From Streptomyces aurantiacus JA 4570 (GTDB lineage Bacteria > Actinomycetota > Actinomycetes > Streptomycetales > Streptomycetaceae), in contig NZ_AOPZ01000100.1 in the NCBI RefSeq assembly GCF_000414115.1, forward strand, positions 1 to 38,454: DNA of 38,454 bases, given 5' to 3'. Every line of letters starts with the position of its first letter. Within the stretch, counting starts at the first letter, position 1. Positions 33,065 to 38,454 of the stretch are shown here, piece after piece. The notes under the pieces were generated by a model, which saw only the letters and a program-made list of their open reading frames with translations, made no database searches and was not told where the DNA came from. The translations under genes and the position numbers were made by a program.

Positions 33065-36000
33065 CTACAGCGGCCGTATCGAGACGTTCCGGTACCGGAC
33101 CGCGTTGGCGTGGTCCTGGAACCGGATCGCGCCGGCCGTCGGGCCCTCGGGGTCCCCCGCTCCCGTCGGCCCGTCGATCGCCACGTCGTCGTGGACCTTG
33201 ACGCCGTTCCACACCAGCGTGACGCGGGCGTCCTGCGTCTTCTTCCCGCTGTCGTCGAAGCGGGCCGCGCGGAAGGAGATGTCGTACGTCTGCCAGGTCC
33301 CGGGCGGCTTGGCCGCGTTGACGTCGGGGGCCTTCTTCTTGTAGATCGCCCCGGCCTCGTTGTCGGCGGGCGAGTCGTCGCCGTACGAGTCCAGGATCTG
33401 GATCTCGTACCGCTCCTGCAGATACACGCCGCTGTTCGCGCGGTCCTGGCCGGTCACGTCCGGCGGCAGCTTCGGCAGCCAGAACTCGACGTGCAGCTTG
33501 AAGTCCTGGAACGCCTGCTTGGTACGGAGGTCGCCGCAGCAGACCTCCATCGCGCGGTCACCGACCAGCGGCCACTGCGGGGTGCGTCCGTCGGTGTGCT
33601 GCCACCGTGAGCGGTCGGCGCCGTCGAAGAGGGTGACCGTGCTGCCCTGCGGGTGGACGGCGAGCAGGTCGAGGTTCACATGGCCGGTGTCGCCGTCGTC
33701 ATGGCTGTACGTGATGGTGTTGGCGCCGGCCCGCAGCTTCAGCCGCTCGGTGTGCGTGGACCACTTGTCCCAGGTGCCGGTGCTCAACAGCTTTGCCTGC
33801 CGCACCTTCTGGCCGTTGACGTGGACGCTCAGCGTCTTGGTCCCGGCGGCCGGGTGCGGGCCGTTGGCGTAGCGGAGGCCGACGTCATAGGTGCCCGCCT
33901 TCTTGGCCTCGACGTCGAAGGTGGTGGTGGCGCCCTTGGTGCCGTAGCCGTCGACGAAGCCGCGGCCGGAGTACGCCGAGTGGTTGTCGTTGGTGGTGGC
34001 GCCGCCGCCGAGCCGGGCCTCCTCCGCCTCGTGGACCGTCCGGGGGGCGGGCTGCACGCCCGGGATGCGGTTCAGCGTGTACCACGCCTCGGTGCTCCAC
34101 AGCTGCTTGCCGCCCTCGGCGGTGAAGGGGCGGGGCGAGCGTACGTGGACGACCCGGTCGGGCTTCAGGCCCGGGATGTCCAGGGTGACCTTCTTGCGGT
34201 CGGAGGAGAGCGTCGCCGCGCGCACCGGCAGGGTCTCCTCGTCCACCTTGGGGCCGCCGTAGGCGGCGGTCGGGACGTACCGCCACTGCGCGACCTGGTA
34301 GCGGGCGGCGAGCTTGTCGGCCGTCGCCTGGGAGACCGGCTTGGTGTACTCCAGCTCGAAGCCGGTCCGTGTGGCACGCATGGCCTTGATGTCGAAGGCG
34401 TCGTTGCCCTGCGGCGTCAGCTTCTGGAGGCCGTGCTTCAGCTTGCCCGGCTGGCCCCAGTTGCCGCCCGCGCCCAGGCCACCGGCGTACAGGGCGCCGT
34501 CGGGACCCGTACTGATCCGGTTGACTCCGGCCTCGAGTCCCTGCGTGAAGCGGAAGACGGCGCCCTGGTACTCGCCGCCGACCTTCTCCAGGGCCGCCCG
34601 CTGGACGCCGCCGTAGGTCACGTCGCCGATGAGCATCTGTCCGGCGAAGGTGCCCTCCTTGAGCAGGATCGGGGTACTCGGGGAGTTGCCGATCTCGTTC
34701 TGCGGCAGCCACAGCACGGGCTGGGTGACGGGCTTGTCGTCGTACGGCCCGTCGGGGTTGGTGTGATGGTTGAAGAAGCGGCCCTGCTTGACGTGCAGGA
34801 GCTTCGACGACGGCAGCCAGCCGCCCTGGTTGTCGGTGGCGAACAGCTCGCCCTCGGGCCCCCAGCCGATGCCGTTGGGGGTGCGCAGGCCGCCCGCGAC
34901 ATAGGAGACCTCACCGGTCTCGCGGTTGACCTTGATGGTGGTGCCGCGGTTCTTCGCGGGCTGCGGATCGGTGGTGGCACCGCCGTAGTTGATGGCGACG
35001 GACAGGTTCAGATAGAAGAAGCCGTCCCGGTAGAGCAGGCCGAACGCGAACTCGTGGAAGTTCTTGCCGAACGGCCAGGTGGCGACGGTCTCGTACGCGT
35101 CGGTGACGTCGTCCCCGTCGTCGTCCTTGAGCCGGGTCAGCTCGTGTTTCTGGGAGACGTAGAGCGAACCGTCGACGTACTTGAGGCCCATCGGCTCCTT
35201 GAGCCCCTCGGCGACCTTCTTCGTGGTCACCTTGTCCGGTCCCGTGCTGCCGGTGACGTGGTCCAGGAGGTAGACCTCGCCCTTGGAGTTGTCGGTGCCG
35301 CCCCAAGTGGCCACGGCGAGGCGGCCGTCGGGCAGCCAGTCCATCGCGGAGACCTGCGGCTCGAAGCCCTTCGGCCTGAGGTCGGTGAGCCGGTAGTCGG
35401 GGTGGACGCCGTTCAGCGGCAGCCCGTCGCCCGGGGTCTCCGTGGAGTTGGCGCACTCCTTGCGGCCCGGCGCCGTGACGCGCACGACGCCCGCGTCGGT
35501 GCTCAGGGCCGAGTTCGGCACGACGGCGAAGTCGCTCGCGCCCGGGGGCTGCCAGGCGAGCGTGACCTGCTGCTCCCCGCCTGCCTCGAAGTGTTCGATC
35601 AGCAGGGCGTGATAGCCGGCCGTCAGCTCGACCGTGCCGTCCTTGGGCGTCGGCCCGTGCAGGCCGTCGTGGTCGATGACCCGCTTGTTGTCGATCAGCA
35701 ACCGGGAGCCGTCGTCACTGGTGAGGCGGAAGGTGTAGGTGCCGTCCTGCGGGACCTTGAGGTTGGCGATGGTGTGCGAGACGAAGTTGTCGGCGAGGCC
35801 GCCGAAGTCCCCTGCCTCCTTCCAGTCGACGGTGGGCTTCAGCTCGTCGACGTTCGGCGTCTGGCCGGCCTTGAGCTCGCACAGCTTCTGCAGCGGTTGC
35901 TGCATGTCGTAGACGCGCTGGGTCACGCCGGGCTCCTGGGGCGGGAGTTCGACGAAGGGGCCGGGGCCGGGGTCGTCCTCGGCGGCGGCCGGGGCCGTCC

Positions 36001-36088
36001 AGGCGGCTCCGGCGAGGAAGGAGCCGACCACTAAGTAGCTCAGGCGGGTGCGGAGTCTTCGGAATCTTCGGTACGTCCGTGCGCTCAT
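33065..36088 (-). CDS. large secreted multidomain protein: PA14, sorbosone-dehydrogenase-like propeller, CBM, DUF1080
   Basis: A 1007-residue secreted protein. A signal peptide (about 1-36) ends near AAAEDD. A PA14 domain follows (about 60-195: VSHTIANLKVPQDGTYTFRL, SDDGSRLLIDNKRVIDHDGLH). Then comes a six-bladed propeller of the glucose/sorbosone dehydrogenase or membrane-bound dehydrogenase type (about 225-570: SAMDWLPDGRLAVATWGG, ISTGPDGALYAGGLGAGGNW). A CBM6/CBM35-type module lies at about 700-820 (HEAEEARLGGG, SAYSGRGFVDGYG), and a C-terminal DUF1080 (3-keto-disaccharide hydrolase type, about 830-1007: LFDGADRSRWQ, NSGVYLQERYEIQILDSYG). This architecture is known from soil bacteria but its substrate is not established; a sugar oxidation and hydrolysis role outside the cell is inferred. 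The ATG at 36088 is chosen for its GGGAG; an ATG 15 bases upstream lacks one. Confidence 0.82.
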   Translation of the reverse strand: MSARTYRRFRRLRTRLSYLVVGSFLAGAAWTAPAAAEDDPGPGPFVELPPQEPGVTQRVYDMQQPLQKLCELKAGQTPNVDELKPTVDWKEAGDFGGLADNFVSHTIANLKVPQDGTYTFRLTSDDGSRLLIDNKRVIDHDGLHGPTPKDGTVELTAGYHALLIEHFEAGGEQQVTLAWQPPGASDFAVVPNSALSTDAGVVRVTAPGRKECANSTETPGDGLPLNGVHPDYRLTDLRPKGFEPQVSAMDWLPDGRLAVATWGGTDNSKGEVYLLDHVTGSTGPDKVTTKKVAEGLKEPMGLKYVDGSLYVSQKHELTRLKDDDGDDVTDAYETVATWPFGKNFHEFAFGLLYRDGFFYLNLSVAINYGGATTDPQPAKNRGTTIKVNRETGEVSYVAGGLRTPNGIGWGPEGELFATDNQGGWLPSSKLLHVKQGRFFNHHTNPDGPYDDKPVTQPVLWLPQNEIGNSPSTPILLKEGTFAGQMLIGDVTYGGVQRAALEKVGGEYQGAVFRFTQGLEAGVNRISTGPDGALYAGGLGAGGNWGQPGKLKHGLQKLTPQGNDAFDIKAMRATRTGFELEYTKPVSQATADKLAARYQVAQWRYVPTAAYGGPKVDEETLPVRAATLSSDRKKVTLDIPGLKPDRVVHVRSPRPFTAEGGKQLWSTEAWYTLNRIPGVQPAPRTVHEAEEARLGGGATTNDNHSAYSGRGFVDGYGTKGATTTFDVEAKKAGTYDVGLRYANGPHPAAGTKTLSVHVNGQKVRQAKLLSTGTWDKWSTHTERLKLRAGANTITYSHDDGDTGHVNLDLLAVHPQGSTVTLFDGADRSRWQHTDGRTPQWPLVGDRAMEVCCGDLRTKQAFQDFKLHVEFWLPKLPPDVTGQDRANSGVYLQERYEIQILDSYGDDSPADNEAGAIYKKKAPDVNAAKPPGTWQTYDISFRAARFDDSGKKTQDARVTLVWNGVKVHDDVAIDGPTGAGDPEGPTAGAIRFQDHANAVRYRNVSIRPL

Positions 36089-36257
36089 TGCTGCTCCCGG
36101 CATGAGGCGGGTGAGTTGGGGCGGGACGCTAGTCAGCTTTCATCGAAGCGGGAAGCCCTTGCGCGACACGGAACACGACTTTTTCTCGGAGCAGGACAAA
36201 GGGCGCTCACGACGCGGCCCCGCGGCCCTCGTACGCACGGGTTCAGTGGAGCCGCGT

Positions 36258-37189
36258 TCACCGATGGGCGGCCAGCACCGCCGCGAGGCCCTCTTGCAGA
36301 TCTTTGACGAAGTACTCGGGAACCTCCAGCGACGGGAAATGTCCCCCGACTTCGGGGGACGCCCATCGGACGATCTGTCGGTACCGCTCCTGCGCCCACG
36401 GGCGCGGCGACTTCTCGATGTCGCGGGGGTACATAGTGATGGCCGACGGGACATCGACCCGAAGTTCGGGATCGAGCGAGTTGTGGCTCTCGTAGTAAAT
36501 GCGGGCCGCCGACGCGCCGGTCCGCGTCAGCCAGTACAGGGTGACGTCGTCGAGAACGCTGTCCCGCGAAATCCTCTCGAACGGGCTGTCTTCGGTGTCC
36601 GACCACTCGGCGAACTTGTCGAGGATCCAGGCAAGAAGCCCGACCGGTGAGTCGACGAGCGAGTAGCCGATGGTCTGCGGCCGGGTCGCCTGCTGCTTCG
36701 CGTACGCCGCGCGGTGGCGCCAGAAATGGCGGGTCTCCTCGGTCCACTTGCGCTCGACCGCCGTCAGGCCGTCCGTCGACAACCCGGGCGGCGCCTCCGC
36801 GAACAATGTGTGGATGCCGAGAACGTGCGCCGGGAACCTGCCGCCCAGAACAGTCGTGATATTGCCTCCCCAATCGCCGCCATGGGCCACGAACTTGCTG
36901 TAGCCGAGCCTTCCCATCAGCTCCACCCATGCGGCCGCGATCTTTTCGGTTCCCCACCCGGTGGTGGCCGGCTTTTCGCTGTAACCAAAGCCTGGTAGCG
37001 GTAGTTCACGACATCTACGAGGTCGGCGAGCGGAACGCCCTGCTCCCATCGGCGAGGGCCGGGCGCCGCGCGAGAGACCGTCTCGGCCTCCGGCAGCCGC
37101 GCCGCGGCCAGTCGCGCGCGCAGATCGTCGAGGTCGGCGTCAGCTGCGTGGGCTTCAAATGCTTGCACGTCGCTGGTCGGACGGGGCAT
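36258..37189 (-). pseudogene. epoxide hydrolase with internal deletion and frameshift
   Basis: Two frames together make a broken microsomal-type epoxide hydrolase. The first (start ATG 37189, AGGAGG upstream) gives the beginning of the N-terminal epoxide hydrolase domain (FEAHAADADLDDLRARLAA, RLPEAETVS, LADLVD). About 37005-37020 the reading continues only in another frame as PLPGFGYSEKPATTGWG, GGDWGGN (with the catalytic Asp) and on to the normal C-terminus (PRPWAQERYRQIVRWASPEV, GGHFPSLEVPEYFVKDLQE) at 36258. The stretch between them, about 60-80 residues in normal relatives, is missing. It would contain YDWR, the LN segment and the HGWPGS oxyanion-hole motif. The residues DVV just before the shift match the normal FDVV..LPGFG, so one base is also off frame. 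A downstream in-frame start could still give a 263-residue remnant, but without HGWPGS it should be inactive. Its promoter is shared with the divergent CGNR regulator. Confidence 0.75.
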
Positions 37190-37236
37190 GAGACCTCCTG
37201 GCCATCGCGGAACCGGAACCAGCCACGGCCAATCGC

Positions 37237-37255
37237 GAACCGGCTAAGGCGGTTC
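37237..37255. promoter_or_regulatory. operator 1 between the epoxide hydrolase and CGNR regulator genes
   Basis: GAACCGGCTAAGGCGGTTC has arms GAACC and GGTTC and a core GCTAAGG. The same core and arms recur at 37279-37297. The two centres are 42 bases apart, four helical turns. This copy is nearer to the epoxide hydrolase start. Confidence 0.65.
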
Positions 37256-37274
37256 TACCATGCCCTCGCGTCAA

Positions 37275-37301
37275 CATGGAACCTGCTAAGGTGGTTCCAT
37301 G
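37275..37301. promoter_or_regulatory. operator 2, overlapping the regulator's own start codon
   Basis: CATGGAACC (37275-37283) pairs perfectly with GGTTCCATG (37293-37301), with the core TGCTAAGGT between. The right arm contains the regulator's start codon (37299-37301), and the core supplies its AAGGTGG ribosome site, so binding to DNA would block the start region and the RNA form would hide the ribosome site. Confidence 0.7.
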
Positions 37302-37874
37302 CCTGCTGGGTTTCCTGACTTCCGCCTCGGTAACGTGCTGGCGACCAGCTTCACGGGGACGCTGTCGGAGCGTCATGGCGACGCCGTGGAGCGCATCCCC
37401 ACGCCGCACCGACTCGCCGACTGGCTGGCGGTGAACGGCCTCGCTGTGGACTCCTGCACCACCGCCCAGCTCGCCCTCGCCCGGGAACTGAGGGAGTCGA
37501 TTCACGCCGCCGCGACAGCGGCCGCGATCCAGGACGCTCTCCCTGCGGCCGCCGTCCAAGTCATCAATGACCGCAGCACCCAGGGGCGGGCCGCGGCGAT
37601 CCTGACGCCCGAGGGCGAGCGGCGATGGCGGCTCAGCTCGGCTTCCCGCGTGGAAGATGCCCTCGGCGTGATCGCCGCCGACGCGATCAGCGTCATCGCG
37701 GGCGAACGAGACGGAAAACTGGCCTTGTGCGCATCACCGACCTGCCAGGCCGCCTTCTTCGACACCAGCCAGAGTCGCACCCGCAAATGGTGCGACATGA
37801 ACACGTGCGGGAATCGTCAGAAGAAGGCGCGCTTCAACGCCAACCAGCGCAAGAGCCCGAGATCGGCGGAGTGA
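37299..37874 (+). CDS. ABATE-domain, CGNR zinc-finger regulator
   Basis: A 191-residue protein with an N-terminal ABATE domain (about 8-125) and a C-terminal CGNR zinc finger (about 141-182). The zinc ligands are Cys144 and Cys149 (LCASPTC) and Cys165 and Cys170 (KWCDMNTCGNRQKKARF). CGNR proteins of this kind are thought to bind DNA and often lie next to the genes they control. Here the divergent neighbour is the broken epoxide hydrolase, and two matching operators lie between them, one over the regulator's own start. Autoregulation is therefore likely. The ATG at 37299 has AAGGTGG just upstream. The regulator is intact while its apparent target is not, so it may have lost its main role or may control other genes. 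Confidence 0.82.
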   Translation: MPAGFPDFRLGNVLATSFTGTLSERHGDAVERIPTPHRLADWLAVNGLAVDSCTTAQLALARELRESIHAAATAAAIQDALPAAAVQVINDRSTQGRAAAILTPEGERRWRLSSASRVEDALGVIAADAISVIAGERDGKLALCASPTCQAAFFDTSQSRTRKWCDMNTCGNRQKKARFNANQRKSPRSAE

Positions 37875-37938
37875 TCGTCACCTCGGTACATCCAAGCGGG
37901 GCCCACGCACGCGAGTGGCCCCTGCACGGCCTCGTGGT

Positions 37939-37979
37939 CGCAGCCGCTGTCGGACCCCATGGGCCCGACAGCGGCTGCG
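37939..37979. terminator. bidirectional hairpin between convergent genes
   Basis: CGCAGCCGCTGTCGG (37939-37953) and its exact complement (37965-37979) form a 15-pair stem with an 11-base loop, between the regulator stop and the convergent lectin-repeat gene. Confidence 0.8.
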
Positions 37980-37984
37980 CCGGC

Positions 37985-38454
37985 TCAGGCCAGTGACCAC
38001 CAGTTGACCCACAGGTCGGAGTCATCGGTGATGACGAACGCGTACGGTCGTTGCTTCGCGTTCGGGTTGTCCTGCATGGTGAGCGCCTCGCCGGGGCGTT
38101 CGATGACGCGGGCGGGCGGCGTGTTCTGGGCGGCCCAGTGCCATGCCTTGCCGTCCCACCAGTTGACGTACAGCTTCGAGTCGTCGCCGATGACGAAGAC
38201 GTAGGGGCGCGTGAAGGCGTTCGGGTCGTCCTTCATCGTGACCGCGCCGACGGAGTCGAGGATGAGCCGGCCGCTGGGTGCGCCCTGGGCGCTCCAGTTC
38301 CACTTGCCGCCGTCCCACCAGTTCACGTACAGCTTCGAGTCGTAACCCTGGACGAAGGCGTACGGCCGCTGCTGGGCGTTCGGGTCGTTCTGGACGCTGA
38401 TGACGCCGACGGCCTTCTTGACCGGCTGCCCCGACGGCGCGCCCTGGTCGCTCC
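37985..38454 (-). CDS. C-terminal part of a lectin-like propeller protein, cut by the right edge
   Basis: A partial gene open to the window edge, 156 residues visible, ending at TGA (37987-37985). It is made of a repeat of 53 residues (159 bases): DPNA..RPYxFVxGxDSKLYVNWWDG, then a W-x-W segment, AxQ, and a P-containing turn. Two full units and part of a third are visible; the last ends early at VNWWSLA. The motif resembles PLL/fucose-lectin-type beta-propeller blades found in secreted Streptomyces proteins. The repeats are probably followed upstream by a signal peptide or a catalytic domain beyond the edge. It is likely to bind sugars outside the cell. An internal GTG near 38326 is not a real start, because the repeat pattern continues upstream of it. 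Confidence 0.75.
   Translation of the reverse strand, partial: SDQGAPSGQPVKKAVGVISVQNDPNAQQRPYAFVQGYDSKLYVNWWDGGKWNWSAQGAPSGRLILDSVGAVTMKDDPNAFTRPYVFVIGDDSKLYVNWWDGKAWHWAAQNTPPARVIERPGEALTMQDNPNAKQRPYAFVITDDSDLWVNWWSLA
38022..38341. repeat. 159-bp protein-coding repeat (53-residue blades)
   Basis: DPNA, RPY.FV and LYVNWWDG/LWVNWW recur with a period of exactly 53 codons within the partial lectin gene. DNA identity is high in the VNWW part and lower between. Confidence 0.65.

Noticed and set aside
33653..36034. 793-residue open frame on the plus strand
   Set aside because: Antisense to the large secreted protein, with no recognisable motif; rejected as a shadow.
38324..38326. Start codon of the right-edge gene at 38326
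   Set aside because: The lectin repeat pattern continues in frame upstream to the window edge, so this is an internal GTG.

Overview
The window is very GC-rich, with dense genes, frequent GTG/TTG starts, strong third-position GC bias and families typical of Streptomyces (VanR/VanS of the S. coelicolor type, ABATE/CGNR regulator, DUF4236, PLL-type lectin repeats). It reads as a Streptomyces chromosome segment. No tRNA, rRNA, CRISPR array, insertion sequence or integrase was seen. No gene-free stretch exceeds 300 bases; the longest is the divergent promoter at 10985-11214.

Region 1 (1 to about 16470) is part of a biosynthetic gene cluster that runs off the left edge. A minus-strand run from 10984 down to 1 encodes a canonical ketosynthase, a fused-subunit CoA-transferase, two KAS III-like enzymes, an SDR, a third KAS III-like enzyme, an atypical ketosynthase lacking the usual first His and the Lys, a tandem SDR-SDR fusion, another SDR, and the first 16 codons of a further gene. 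A divergent plus-strand run (11215-13871) encodes a second atypical ketosynthase, a canonical KAS III and an acyl carrier protein. A DHA2-type exporter and a divergent TetR regulator close the cluster. With four KAS III-like enzymes, three KAS I/II-like enzymes, three SDR genes, one ACP and a CoA-transferase, but no modular PKS, no classical chain-length factor and no dehydratase, this looks like a non-canonical type II polyketide pathway built from discrete ketosynthases. The closest logic I know of is that of the nonactin (macrotetrolide) and pamamycin (macrodiolide) pathways. That assignment is inference. A perfect 15-bp palindrome lies exactly 32 bases before the start codon of two separate minus-strand transcription units, which suggests one cluster regulator.

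Region 2 (16540-22885) holds accessory and household genes: a small HTH-like protein behind a perfect inverted repeat, a fructosamine-kinase-family kinase, a secreted GH43 enzyme, a membrane-anchored ricin-B lectin, a SIR2 deacylase, a DUF4236 protein and a secreted GH5 enzyme.

Region 3 (22977-26621) is a compact glycopeptide-response locus. vanJ and a VanY-like D,D-carboxypeptidase diverge from vanR and vanS, with no vanH, vanA or vanX in view.

Region 4 (26770-30609) is a three-gene molybdenum hydroxylase operon of the PaoABC aldehyde oxidoreductase type. It ends at a strong hairpin shared with the next, convergent gene.

Region 5 (30688-38454) contains a secreted NucA/NucB-like nuclease, a Nudix hydrolase, a secreted protein of about 1000 residues (PA14, beta-propeller, carbohydrate-binding module, DUF1080), a broken epoxide hydrolase, a divergent CGNR-type regulator with a striking operator pair, and the C-terminal end of a lectin-repeat protein running off the right edge.
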